A stretch of DNA of 64,000 nucleotides from contig JAIXUG010000014.1 in the NCBI GenBank assembly GCA_027484105.1, positions 117,181 to 181,180 on the forward strand. Reading direction: 5' to 3'. Shown here one piece after another: positions 1 through 8,024 of the stretch. This stretch comes from Comamonadaceae bacterium. GTDB lineage: Bacteria > Pseudomonadota > Gammaproteobacteria > Burkholderiales > Burkholderiaceae_C. Under the pieces are notes generated by a model. The model saw nothing but the letters and a program-made list of their open reading frames with translations. It did not search any database and was not told the origin of the DNA. Positions within the stretch are counted from its first letter, which is position 1; each line of letters starts with the position of its first letter. The position numbers and the translations under genes were made by a program.

Positions 1-1
1 G

Positions 2-2107
2 GACCGCAAAGACCTGGACCGCCAAACCCGTGAAGAATTCAACCGCTTTCAAGAGAACTGTGTTGAAGAAAACACCAACACCGGCACACTGGTGCGCCGC
101 CTGCTGTCTGACGACTACGCCGACAAGGTGATCGTCACCACCATCCAAAAGCTGGGCTTGGCACTCGACGACTCTAGCCGCCGCAACCAGCAGCGCAGCC
201 AAAGCGGCCAAGCCACCTACAAAGAACAGCTCGCGGCATTGCAAGACAAACGTATTGTTTTTATCTTTGACGAGTGCCACCGCTCGCAGTTTGGAGAGAA
301 CCACAAAGCCATCAAAGCTTTCTTCCCCAAGGCGCAGTTGTTTGGCTTTACCGGCACGCCCATTTTTGAAGACAACGCCAGCCGCACGCAGATTGAAGAC
401 GAGCAAGCCAGCCTGCGCACCACCGAAGACATCTTTCAAAAGCAGCTGCACGCCTACACCATCACCCACGCCATTGAAGACGCCAACGTGCTGCGCTTTC
501 ATGTGGACTACTTCAAGCCCGAAGGCAAAAGCGTGCCCAAGCCCGGCGAGGCACTGGCTAAAAAAGCCGTCATCGACGCCATCCTGGCCAAGCACGACAC
601 CGCCACAGCGGGCCGCCGCTTCAACGCCATCTTGGCTACGGCGTCGATTCCAGACGCCATCGAATACCACGCGCTCTTCAAAGCAGCCCAAGCCGCCAAG
701 CTAGAGGCCGACCCCAGCTTTTTGCCGCTCAACATTGCCTGCGTTTTTTCGCCCCCCGCCGAGGGCAATGCCGATGTTCAGCAAATTCAAGAAGACCTGC
801 CGCAAGAAAAGCTCGACAACGCGCAAGACCCCGACAGCAAAAAAGCCGCGCTCAAAACCATCCTGGCCGACTACAACGCACGCTATGGCACCAACCACAG
901 CTTGAGCGAGTTCGACCTGTATTACCAAGACGTTCAAAAGCGCATCAAAGACCAGCAGTGGCCCAACGCCGACTACCCTGCGGCCAAGAAGATCGACATC
1001 GCAATAGTGGTGGACATGCTGCTTACCGGCTTTGACAGCAAATACCTCAACACCCTGTATGTGGACAAAAACCTCAAGCACCATGGTTTGATCCAGGCGT
1101 TCTCGCGCACCAACCGCGTGCTCAATGGCAGCAAGCCCTACGGCAACATCCTCGACTTCCGCTCGCAAAAAGACGCGGTCGATGCCGCGATTGCTTTGTT
1201 CTCTGGCGAAAAGAGCGAAGAAAAAGCCCGCGAAATTTGGCTGGTGGACAAAGCGCCCGTGGTTATCGAGAAGCTTCAAGGCGCAGTGCAGCGCCTAGAA
1301 GACTTCATGAAAACCCAAGGCCTGCCTTGCACGCCCGAGGCTGTGCCCCAGCTCAAGGGCGACGATGCGCGTGCCGCCTTCATTGGCCACTTCAAAGAAG
1401 TGCAGCGCCTGAAAACGCAGCTCGACCAGTACACCGACCTCACGCCCGACAACACCGATGCGATTGAGCACATCTTGCCCAAAGAAGCCCAGCAAGGCTT
1501 CAAAGGCGTGTACATCGAAACCGCGCAGCGCCTCAAGGCGCTTCAAGACAAAACAGGCCAAGGCGAAGGTGGCGGCACCACAGACGAGGTAGACCAGCTC
1601 GACTTTGAATTTGTGCTCTTTGCCAGCGCCGTCATTGATTACGACTACATCGTGGGTCTCATGTCGCGCTTTTCTAGCCAAGCGCCCGGCAAGCAGAAGA
1701 TGAGCCGCGAAGAACTCATTGGCCTCATCAGCGCCGACGCCAAGTTTATGAACGAGCGCGACGACATTGCCGCCTACATTGCCACCCTCAAGGTGGGTGA
1801 GGGCTTGAGCGAGGCCTCTATCCGCGATGGCTACGCCCGTTTCAAAAAAGAAAAAGACAGCGCCGAGCTGAGCGCCATGGCCGCCCAACACGGCTTGGCG
1901 CCTGCTGCGCTGCAAGGGTTTGTGGACGGCATCTTGCAACGCATGATTGTGGACGCCGATGCCCTGACCGACCTCATGGCCCCGCTGGAGTTGGGCTGGA
2001 AAGCTCGCGCACAGGCTGAGACCGCGCTGATGGCCGGGCTGATACCGCTGCTGACCAAACGGGCGCAAGGGCGTGACATTTCAGGCCTGAGCGCCTATGA
2101 GCACTAA
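2..2107 (+). CDS. hsdR: Type I restriction enzyme R subunit (HsdR), 5' end outside window
   Basis: This is the C-terminal 701 residues of the ATP-dependent translocase/endonuclease subunit of a type I restriction enzyme. The reading frame is open from base 2, so the start and the nuclease domain lie upstream. Visible superfamily 2 helicase motifs are a DECH box at about nt 269-280, followed by RSQFG, then the FTGTP motif (about 347-361), and motif VI QAFSRTNRV (1094-1120). An LLTGFDSKYLNTLYVDK stretch precedes motif VI, as is usual in HsdR. A long alpha-helical C-terminus follows. The stop codon overlaps the start of the next gene, so the locus was one transcript. No frameshift is seen in this part. 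Its partners HsdS and HsdM are broken (3.5-4.7 kb), so the subunit probably has no holoenzyme to join unless another HsdS/HsdM exists elsewhere in the genome. Confidence 0.95.
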   Translation, partial: DRKDLDRQTREEFNRFQENCVEENTNTGTLVRRLLSDDYADKVIVTTIQKLGLALDDSSRRNQQRSQSGQATYKEQLAALQDKRIVFIFDECHRSQFGENHKAIKAFFPKAQLFGFTGTPIFEDNASRTQIEDEQASLRTTEDIFQKQLHAYTITHAIEDANVLRFHVDYFKPEGKSVPKPGEALAKKAVIDAILAKHDTATAGRRFNAILATASIPDAIEYHALFKAAQAAKLEADPSFLPLNIACVFSPPAEGNADVQQIQEDLPQEKLDNAQDPDSKKAALKTILADYNARYGTNHSLSEFDLYYQDVQKRIKDQQWPNADYPAAKKIDIAIVVDMLLTGFDSKYLNTLYVDKNLKHHGLIQAFSRTNRVLNGSKPYGNILDFRSQKDAVDAAIALFSGEKSEEKAREIWLVDKAPVVIEKLQGAVQRLEDFMKTQGLPCTPEAVPQLKGDDARAAFIGHFKEVQRLKTQLDQYTDLTPDNTDAIEHILPKEAQQGFKGVYIETAQRLKALQDKTGQGEGGGTTDEVDQLDFEFVLFASAVIDYDYIVGLMSRFSSQAPGKQKMSREELIGLISADAKFMNERDDIAAYIATLKVGEGLSEASIRDGYARFKKEKDSAELSAMAAQHGLAPAALQGFVDGILQRMIVDADALTDLMAPLELGWKARAQAETALMAGLIPLLTKRAQGRDISGLSAYEH

Positions 2108-3533
2108 GCCTATGGCACAGCAGCACCCCGTTGAAAACCACCGGGTCGAGTTCAAGCGCGAACTCACGCCTGAGCTGGACCTTGAAAAAGAAGTGGTCGC
2201 CTTTCTCAACAGCCATGAGGGCGGGTTCATCTACATCGGCATCGACAAAAACGGGCAGCGCGTGGGCGTGGCCGATGTGGACGGCGACATGCTCAAGGTC
2301 AAAGACCGCATCAAAAACAACATCAACCCATCGGCCATGGGCCTGTTTGATGTGCTCGACGAGGCTGGCCCCACAGGCGTGCACTGCATCAAAATCATCG
2401 TGGCCAGCGGCAGCGAAAAGCCCTATGCCAAAAAGAAATACGGCCTGAGCGAAAAAGGCTGCTTCATGCGCGTGGGCAGCGCCACCGAGCCCATGCCCAC
2501 CGCCATGATCGAGCGGCTCTTTGCCAACCGCACCCGCAACTCGATTGGCAAAATCAAAGCCCATCGCCAAGCCCTGAGCTTTGAGCAACTGCGCATCTAC
2601 TACGAAGAAAAACGCAAACCTCTTGGCCAGCAGTTCAAAGCCAACCTAGAGCTCACCACCGACGACGGCGCGCTCAACTACGCCGCCTACCTGCTGGCCG
2701 ACGAGAACAACACCTCTATCAAAGTGGCCAAATACCGTGGCCTCAACCGTGTGCACCTGATCGAGAACAACGAGTATGGCCACTGCTCGCTCATCAAAGC
2801 CACCAAGGCCGTGCTCGACAAGCTGGAAATAGAAAACAAAACCGCCAGCACCATCACCGCCAAAGAACGCATTGACCGCCGCCTGTGGAATGCCGTGGCC
2901 CTGCGCGAGGCCGTGATCAACGCCATCGTGCACAACGACTACAGCCGCGAAGCGCCGCCCAAGTTTGAAATCTTTGCCGACCGCATCGAAATCACCTCCG
3001 CCTGCGCCTTGCCCGAGGGCTTGACCCCGGCCGAGTTTTTTGAGGGCTACTCCATCCCCCGCAACAAAGAGCTTATGCGCGTCTTTCGCGACCTAGAGCT
3101 GGTGGAGCACCTTGGCTCGGGCCTGCCGCGCATCACCGAGTTTTATGGGCCTGAATGTTTTCGCTTTACCGAAAACTTTTTGCGCATCACCTTTGCGGCC
3201 AGTGGGCCGGTGTATGAGGAAGAAGCGACCATGCAAGTCGAGGCCCCAGTCACCCCGCAAGTCACGGGGCAAGTAACCGAACAAGTAACCGAACAAGTAA
3301 CCGAACAAGTAACCGAACAAGTCCGCAGGCTGTGTATGGCGCTGCAAAACGAGGCGCAAGGAACGAAAGACCTGATGCAATTGCTGGGCCTTAAGCATCG
3401 TCCGAGCTTTTTGGACAGCTATTTAACCCCAGCACTCAAGCTGCTATTGGTCGAAATGACTCAGCCAGAATCACCGCGTAGCCCGACACAAAAGTACCGC
3501 CTGACCGCACAAGGAAAGGGCTTGTTGAAATGA
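2097..3533 (+). CDS. AlbA_2 (Schlafen-like) domain / HATPase_c_4 putative DNA-binding ATPase regulator
   Basis: 478 residues. The N-terminus (about residues 14-135) has the AlbA_2 pattern: VEFKRELT, then GGFIYIGIDKNGQRVG and KKKYGLSEKGCFMRVGSATEPM. The middle has the family's HATPase_c_4 block LREAVINAIVHNDYS with DRIEITSACALP and LGSGLPRI. Such proteins are commonly annotated as putative transcriptional regulators or ATP-dependent DNA helicase-related, and often sit inside type I restriction operons. Their exact role is not established. After about residue 385 there is a run of six VT(P/G/E)Q units encoded by a 12-bp tandem repeat, then a short winged-helix-like tail. The ATG at 2097 overlaps the end of hsdR by 11 nt; a second ATG at 2112 is possible. 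It ends 3 nt inside the hsdS remnant. Confidence 0.8.
   Translation: MSTKPMAQQHPVENHRVEFKRELTPELDLEKEVVAFLNSHEGGFIYIGIDKNGQRVGVADVDGDMLKVKDRIKNNINPSAMGLFDVLDEAGPTGVHCIKIIVASGSEKPYAKKKYGLSEKGCFMRVGSATEPMPTAMIERLFANRTRNSIGKIKAHRQALSFEQLRIYYEEKRKPLGQQFKANLELTTDDGALNYAAYLLADENNTSIKVAKYRGLNRVHLIENNEYGHCSLIKATKAVLDKLEIENKTASTITAKERIDRRLWNAVALREAVINAIVHNDYSREAPPKFEIFADRIEITSACALPEGLTPAEFFEGYSIPRNKELMRVFRDLELVEHLGSGLPRITEFYGPECFRFTENFLRITFAASGPVYEEEATMQVEAPVTPQVTGQVTEQVTEQVTEQVTEQVRRLCMALQNEAQGTKDLMQLLGLKHRPSFLDSYLTPALKLLLVEMTQPESPRSPTQKYRLTAQGKGLLK
3249..3320 (+). repeat. In-frame 12-bp tandem repeat (6 units)
   Basis: Four identical copies of GTAACCGAACAA (3273-3320) are preceded by two degenerate copies (3249-3272). 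The repeat is in frame and encodes VTEQ units, a hydrophilic linker between the ATPase-like core and the C-terminal tail of the AlbA_2 protein. Identical units suggest recent slippage, so copy number may vary between strains without shifting the frame. Confidence 0.95.
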
Positions 3534-3739
3534 ATGAACAGAAAAAATTAGTGCCTAAGCTCCGGTTTTCTGAGTTTCGGGGGGCTGCGGGATGGAAAGC
3601 CGAACCAATGGGCGGGGTTTATTCGTTCAGGGGCAACAACTCGTTCTCTCGGGACAAGCTGAACTATGTTGCTGGCTCGGTGAAAAACATCCACTACGGC
3701 GACAGCCGAGCTGATCACCGCCCGAGCCAATGCGAATGA
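3530..3739 (+). pseudogene. hsdS: hsdS remnant (specificity subunit, N-terminal fragment)
   Basis: The first ~57 residues read like the N-terminus of a type I specificity subunit: KKLVPKLRFSEF, then VYSFRGNNSFSRDKLNY and GSVKNIHYGD. A normal HsdS has about 400 residues with two target-recognition domains. Here homology stops at about nt 3701-3708 and the frame runs out at 3739. The sequence beyond the break belongs to a RhuM-type protein in another frame, so a deletion has removed the rest of hsdS and the start of rhuM. The start ATG overlaps the upstream gene's stop, as expected for the original operon. No functional target-recognition domain can be made. Confidence 0.85.
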
Positions 3740-4133
3740 CCCCAACTTTGGTTTGCTGCATTGGAAAGGCGCCCAAGTTCGCAAGGCCGACATTGTGGTG
3801 CCCAAGAACTACCTGACCGAAGACGAGATCGACACGCTGAACCGGCTGGTGGTGATCTTTCTGGAAACTGCCGAGCTGCGCACCAAAAACCGCCAAGAAA
3901 TTCGCATGGGCTTTTGGCAGCAAAACGTGGAGCAGATCATCAGCTCCAACGGCTTCACGGTGCTCACCCATGCGGGCAAGGTCAGCCATGCCCGCATGGA
4001 GCAACAGATTGAGCACTTGTTCTTGGACTTTGACCTGCGCCGCAAGCAGCAAGAAGCCGCACGAGCCGACAGCCAAGACGAGGCCGAGTTGAAGGCCTTG
4101 GAAAATAGCCTGAAGAATCGAGCCAAAAAATGA
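3702..4133 (+). pseudogene. rhuM-like gene remnant (RhuM family, 3' part)
   Basis: In a frame different from the hsdS fragment the sequence reads TAELITARANANDPNFGL, WKGAQVRKADIVVPKNYL, and LNRLVVIFLETAE, then a charged C-terminal helix ending KNRAKK. This matches the C-terminal half of RhuM-family proteins, which are frequent passengers of type I restriction operons and whose function is unclear. There is no in-frame ATG before the homology begins. The first usable codon is a TTG at 3753, well inside the family domain. The stop overlaps the ATG of the hsdM remnant (ATGA), so the original order was hsdR, AlbA_2 gene, hsdS, rhuM, hsdM. It is a fragment fused to hsdS by a deletion at about 3704. 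Confidence 0.75.
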
Positions 4134-4747
4134 GCGAACAAAACCAAAAACAACTGGGCAAGACGCTGTGGAGCATTGCCACGAATCAGCTCTGGGGCGC
4201 GATGAACCCAGACGATTTCCGCGACTACATGCTCTCGCTGCTGTTTTTGCGTTACCTGTCCGACAACTACGAGGCCGCCGCCGAAAAAGAGCTGGGCAAG
4301 GACTACCCGACGGTAGAGCCCGATTCCAGCTTGATCCCACTGGAGGTTTGGTACGCAGCCAACGCTGACGATGTGCCCGCGTTTGAAAAGCAAATGCGTC
4401 GCAAGGTGCACTACGTGATTCAGCCCCTGCACCTGTGGAGCAGCATCGCCAACATGGCGCGCAAGCGCCAAAACCAGCTGAGCGAAGCGCACATTGCCAA
4501 GATCATTGACACCTATAAGAACCGCACTGAAGAGGCGCGGTATTCACGCCCGGTAGAGATGAGCGAGATCGAGAAGAACGATTTCAACCTCAACATCTCG
4601 CGCTACATCAGCACGGCGGTGGCAGAAGCAGAGATCGACTTATCGGCCACGCACGCCGAATTGGTGAAGATTGAAAGCGACATTGCCAAGGCTAAGGCTA
4701 AGCACAACGCGTTTTTGAAAGAGCTGGGCTTGAACCCGCTGCCTTGA
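4130..4747 (+). pseudogene. hsdM: hsdM with large in-frame internal deletion
   Basis: The 205 codons are uninterrupted but represent only the two ends of a type I DNA adenine methyltransferase subunit, which normally has about 500 residues. Residues 1-111 are the N-terminal helical domain (QLGKTLWSIATNQLWGAM, RDYMLSLLFLRYLSDNYE, VIQPLHLWSSIANMAR). From residue 112 the sequence jumps to the C-terminal region (IDTYKNRTEEARYSRPVEM, EKNDFNLNISRYI, FLKELGLNPLP). The whole catalytic core, with the S-adenosylmethionine motif and NPPF motif, is missing. The junction lies at about nt 4460-4468. The product may be translated but cannot methylate DNA. Confidence 0.85.
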
Positions 4748-4764
4748 GAGGTCGCCCCTCAAGG
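4742..4764. terminator. Hairpin shared by convergent hsdM remnant and CBS gene
   Basis: Seven-bp arms CCTTGAG (4742-4748) and CTCAAGG (4758-4764) enclose a 9-nt loop. The stop codons of both convergent genes lie in the stem. There is no T-tract on either strand, so this is a weak candidate bidirectional terminator. Confidence 0.35.
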
Positions 4765-5262
4765 CTCGTGCTGCGCCAGGTACAGCTGCGTGGGCAGCTC
4801 GTCGGGCCGAAAAATCGGCGAGGTGCGCGCGCTTTCCATGTCAACGCCAAAGCGCAAAGCCTCAGACAGGCCGCTCAGGTCATCGGCCAGGGTGGTCAGC
4901 AGATCATCCAGCGACAGCAAGCCCATCAAGCGGCCATCGGGCTCGGTGACCAACACCCGGCGCACGCCGTGCTGGTGCATGGCCTGAATGGCTTCGTGCA
5001 CCGTGGCCGAGCCTGCCACCCGCACCAGGTGCACGCTGCTGTAGGCGCCCACCGCTTGCTCGTCAGGGCTGCGGCCTTGTGCCAACAAATTGACCACCAG
5101 ATCGCGGTCGGTCACCACCCCCACCACGCGTACAGGGTCTTCCGGGTCGGTCAGGGCCAGTGCGCCGATGTGTTGCGTGCGCATCAACTCGGCCGCTTTT
5201 TGCACCGGGGCCTCGGCGCTCAGGGTGAGGATGTCGCGCTGGCAAAGTTCGGACAGGGTCAT
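4759..5262 (-). CDS. Two-CBS-domain protein
   Basis: A 167-residue cytoplasmic protein made almost entirely of a pair of CBS domains (about residues 8-62 and 75-130). Typical CBS phrases are VQKAAELMRTQHIGALAL, VVGVVTDRDLV, VHEAIQAMHQHGVRRVLV and LMGLLSLDDLL. Tandem CBS domains usually bind adenosine nucleotides and act as energy or redox sensors. No catalytic domain is attached, so its target is unknown. The start is supported by an AGGAG ribosome site 8-9 nt upstream. A palindromic terminator separates it from the yebC-type gene upstream, so it is probably transcribed alone. Confidence 0.85.
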   Translation of the reverse strand: MTLSELCQRDILTLSAEAPVQKAAELMRTQHIGALALTDPEDPVRVVGVVTDRDLVVNLLAQGRSPDEQAVGAYSSVHLVRVAGSATVHEAIQAMHQHGVRRVLVTEPDGRLMGLLSLDDLLTTLADDLSGLSEALRFGVDMESARTSPIFRPDELPTQLYLAQHEP

Positions 5263-5284
5263 GAAAAGCGCTCCTGAAATGACA

Positions 5285-5311
5285 ACAGCCCACCTTAATC
5301 GGGTGGGCTGT
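5285..5311 (-). terminator. Terminator hairpin downstream of yebC-type gene
   Basis: A perfect 10-bp inverted repeat, ACAGCCCACC (5285-5294) and GGTGGGCTGT (5302-5311), has a 7-nt loop and lies just after the yebC stop on the minus strand. The following sequence is only mildly T-rich. It also insulates the CBS gene. Confidence 0.65.
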
Positions 5312-5345
5312 GGTGTTCAGTGCGTTGCTGCACCGGTCAGAGGAC

Positions 5346-6059
5346 TCAGCTTGCCAAGCCCACAAACACGTTTTGCACGTCGTCGTTGTTGTCGATGGCG
5401 CCCAAAAAGGCTTCGACTTCTTCCAGTTGCTCGGCGCTCAGGTTGGCCGGGTCCACCGGGTTTTTGGGTTTGTAGCCCAGCTTGGCCGACACCACGGTAA
5501 AGCCATGTTCGGGCAGGGCGCGGCTGACCAGGTCGAGGTCGGTGGCTTCGGTGATGAACACCGTCACGCCGTCTTCGTCGGCGGGTTCAAAGTCTTGCGC
5601 GCCCGCTTCGATGGCGGCCAGTTCGGGGTCGGCACCGGCCTGGGCGGGTTCGGCTTCGATGAAACCCACATGGTCAAAGTCCCACGAGACAGAACCCGAG
5701 GTGCCTTGCTGGCCCTTGCGAAACAGCACGCGCATTTCAGAAGCGCTGCGGTTGACGTTGTCGGTCAGCACTTCGATCATCACCGGCACCTGGTGCGGCG
5801 CGAAGCCTTCGTAAATCACGCGGTCAAAGCTCACGGCATCGCCCAGCAGGCCTGCGCCTTTTTTGATGGCGCGCTCCAGCGTGTCTTTGGGCATCGAGAC
5901 CTTGCGGGCTTGCTCCACCACCAGGCGCAAGCGGGCATTGGCGGCCGGGTCGGCGCCGTTGCGCGCGGCGATCATGATGTCCTTGGCCAAGCGGCCAAAC
6001 AATTTGCCTCTGGCGTCTGCGGCTTGTGCTTTGCCTTTGGCTTTCCATTGCGCGCCCAT
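5346..6059 (-). CDS. YebC/PmpR/TACO1-family regulator
   Basis: 237 residues, the usual length of the YebC family. These proteins act as translation factors that relieve ribosome stalling or as DNA-binding regulators. Family landmarks are the N-terminal block [20 protein letters not shown], the [14 protein letters not shown] region, [24 protein letters not shown], and [19 protein letters not shown]. The N-terminus (MGAQWKAK) is the variant seen in a second YebC paralogue of betaproteobacteria rather than the canonical MAGHSKW form. The gene stands alone, divergent from the dehalogenase-type hydrolase, and ends at a strong hairpin. I cannot tell which of the two proposed functions applies here. 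Confidence 0.9.
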   Translation of the reverse strand: MGAQWKAKGKAQAADARGKLFGRLAKDIMIAARNGADPAANARLRLVVEQARKVSMPKDTLERAIKKGAGLLGDAVSFDRVIYEGFAPHQVPVMIEVLTDNVNRSASEMRVLFRKGQQGTSGSVSWDFDHVGFIEAEPAQAGADPELAAIEAGAQDFEPADEDGVTVFITEATDLDLVSRALPEHGFTVVSAKLGYKPKNPVDPANLSAEQLEEVEAFLGAIDNNDDVQNVFVGLAS

Positions 6060-6208
6060 GGGGTCTTCCTTGTGTTGGGATCAAAGCGGGGAGTTTAAGC
6101 GCTCGCCCACCTCAGATTTCGCCCACTCTGGGTCCAAAGCGGGTCTCGCAGGTCACAGGCGACAGCGCCTGCGAGGGCAATAATGCCCATTCAGAAAAAA
6201 CATCGCCC

Positions 6209-7120
6209 ATGAACCACCCCGCCTTGCCTTTGTTTCCCGGTTTTGCCCACCACCTGCTGGAGGTCAGCCCCGGCATCTCGATCTCGGCCATGGTGGGCGG
6301 CCAAGGGCCCGGCTTGCTCTTGCTGCACGGCCACCCGCAAACCCTGGCCATCTGGCACAAGGTGGCCCCCACGCTGGCGCAGCACTTCACCGTGGTGGCC
6401 GCCGACTTGCGCGGCTATGGCGACTCGTCCAAACCCGAAGGCGGGCCCGACCACGCGGCCTATGCCAAGCGCAGCATGGCGCAAGACCAAGTGCGCCTGA
6501 TGCAGCAGCTGGGTTTTGCGCGCTTTGCGGTGTTGGCGCACGATCGGGGCGCCCGTGTGGCGCACCGGCTGGCGCTGGACCACCCGCAAGCAGTCAGCCG
6601 CATGGCTTTGCTCGACATCGCGCCCACCCTGGCCATGTACGCGCAAACCACCGAAGCCTTTGCCCGCGCGTATTGGCACTGGTTCTTTTTGATCCAGCCG
6701 CAGCCCTTGCCCGAGCGCTTGATTGCGGCCAACCCGGCGGCCTATGTGACCGACGTCATGGGCAACCGCAGTGCCGGGCTGGCGCCCTTCGATGCGCGCG
6801 CTTTGGCCGAATACCAGCGCTGCCTGGCCTTGCCGGGTGCCGCGCATGGCCTGTGCGAAGACTACCGGGCGTCAGCGGGCATTGACCTAGTGCACGACCG
6901 GGAGGACATCGCCCAAGGGCGACGGCTGCAGTTGCCGCTGCAGGTGCTGTGGGGCGCGCAAGGCGTGGTGCAGCGCTGTTTTGACCCACTCCAGGAATGG
7001 CAAAAAGTGGCCAACCAGGTCAGCGGTGAGGCCTTGCCCTGCGGCCATTACATCGCCGAAGAAGCCCCTGACGCGCTGCTGGCCAAGGCGCTGCCGTTTC
7101 TGCAAGGGCTGTCGGCATGA
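6209..7120 (+). CDS. Haloacetate (fluoroacetate) dehalogenase-type alpha/beta hydrolase
   Basis: 303 residues, start chosen at the ATG before NHPALPLFPGF. The fold motifs HGHPQ and ADLRGYGDSSKP are present. The nucleophile elbow is HDRGARVAHR, with Asp112 in place of serine, which is typical of dehalogenases and epoxide hydrolases. Counting along the protein gives Asp112, Arg113, Arg116, Asp136, His157, Trp158, Tyr219 and His280. From memory, the structurally studied fluoroacetate dehalogenase has Asp110, Arg111, Arg114, Asp134, His155, Trp156, Tyr219 and His280, covering catalytic triad, carboxylate-binding arginines and halide pocket. The match supports hydrolysis of a 2-haloacid to glycolate or a similar product. 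The stop overlaps the next gene (ATGA), so it is co-transcribed with an EamA exporter. Activity on a natural substrate is inference. Confidence 0.85.
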   Translation: MNHPALPLFPGFAHHLLEVSPGISISAMVGGQGPGLLLLHGHPQTLAIWHKVAPTLAQHFTVVAADLRGYGDSSKPEGGPDHAAYAKRSMAQDQVRLMQQLGFARFAVLAHDRGARVAHRLALDHPQAVSRMALLDIAPTLAMYAQTTEAFARAYWHWFFLIQPQPLPERLIAANPAAYVTDVMGNRSAGLAPFDARALAEYQRCLALPGAAHGLCEDYRASAGIDLVHDREDIAQGRRLQLPLQVLWGAQGVVQRCFDPLQEWQKVANQVSGEALPCGHYIAEEAPDALLAKALPFLQGLSA

Positions 7121-7995
7121 GCCAGCACAACCGGCGTGGCATCGTCACCATGACCGGGTCCATGGCATTTTTTGTGGTCAACGACGCCTTGGTCAAATGG
7201 GTCAGCGCGGACCTCTCGACGCCGCAACTGATTTTTGTGCGCGGGGTGATGACCACCGCTTTGTTGCTGGCCCTGGCTGGGTGGATGGGCCAGTTGCAGC
7301 ACTGGCGCACCACACTGACGCGTTCGGTGCCCGCTCGCGCCGTGGTCGACAGCCTGGCGTCCTTCACCTACCTCACCGCGCTGTTCCACATGCCTTTGGG
7401 CAACGCCACCGCGATCAATCTGGCGGGCCCCTTGTTCCTGACCCTGATGGCGGTGTTCTTTTTGCATGAGCGGGTCACACCGGGCCGCTGGGCGCTGATC
7501 GTGCTGGGTTTTGCAGGCGTGCTGCTGGTGGTGCAGCCCCGCATGGGCGACTTCAATGCCTATGCCTTGCTGTGCCTGTTTGCGGCGGTGCTGCACGCGG
7601 GGCGCGACTTTTTGACGCGTCTGGTACCGGCTCAAGTGCCCTCGCTCTTGATCACTTTGTCCACCTCGGTCATGGTCACCTTGATGGCGGGGGTGTGGAG
7701 TTTGTTCGAGCCCTGGAAGCCCATGGCGGCGCAGCACCTGTGGCAGCTGTTGGGCGCATCGCTGTGTTTGGCCGTGGGTTACCACCTGCTCACGCTCAGC
7801 ATGCGTTGGGGTGACATGAGCGTGATCGGGCCATTCCGCTACAGCGGCTTGCTCATCGCCCTGGTGCTGGGTTACCTGATGTGGGGCGATGTGCCCAACA
7901 CACTGGCCTGGTGCGGCATAGCGTTGGTGGTGGCCGCCGGGATGGGCCTGCTGCAGACCGACCGCAAGCGCAAGCAGGCCGAGGCTGGCCTCTAG
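7117..7995 (+). CDS. DMT-superfamily EamA-type membrane transporter
   Basis: 292 residues with about ten hydrophobic segments arranged as two EamA repeats. The first contains GSMAFFVVNDALVKW and a LFHMPLGNATAINLAGPLF segment; the second contains the MRWGDMSVIGPFRYSGLLIA segment near residue 230. Members of this family export or import small metabolites across the inner membrane; the substrate is not predictable. The ATG overlaps the stop of the upstream dehalogenase-type hydrolase by 4 nt, indicating translational coupling. A role in moving the hydrolase's substrate or product is possible but unproven. The gene ends at a hairpin shared with convergent metY. Confidence 0.85.
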   Translation: MSQHNRRGIVTMTGSMAFFVVNDALVKWVSADLSTPQLIFVRGVMTTALLLALAGWMGQLQHWRTTLTRSVPARAVVDSLASFTYLTALFHMPLGNATAINLAGPLFLTLMAVFFLHERVTPGRWALIVLGFAGVLLVVQPRMGDFNAYALLCLFAAVLHAGRDFLTRLVPAQVPSLLITLSTSVMVTLMAGVWSLFEPWKPMAAQHLWQLLGASLCLAVGYHLLTLSMRWGDMSVIGPFRYSGLLIALVLGYLMWGDVPNTLAWCGIALVVAAGMGLLQTDRKRKQAEAGL

Positions 7996-8016
7996 GTCGG
8001 GGGCTTGAGCCCCGAC
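7996..8016. terminator. Bidirectional hairpin between eamA-type gene and metY
   Basis: GTCGGGG (7996-8002) and CCCCGAC (8010-8016) form a perfect 7-bp stem with a 7-nt loop, one base after the transporter's stop. On the plus strand a short ATAGGTTTT follows. It sits between convergent genes. Confidence 0.6.
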
Positions 8017-8024
8017 ATAGGTTT

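Noticed and set aside
701..1279. Long antisense open frames opposite hsdR, metY, recQ, hppD and the catabolic operon
   Set aside because: They mirror the high-GC codon pattern of the real genes, have Gln/His/Ala-rich products and no family motifs or ribosome sites.
3249..3320. Short tandem repeats as a possible CRISPR
   Set aside because: Units are 12 bp, contiguous, in frame and without spacers, so they encode a protein linker.
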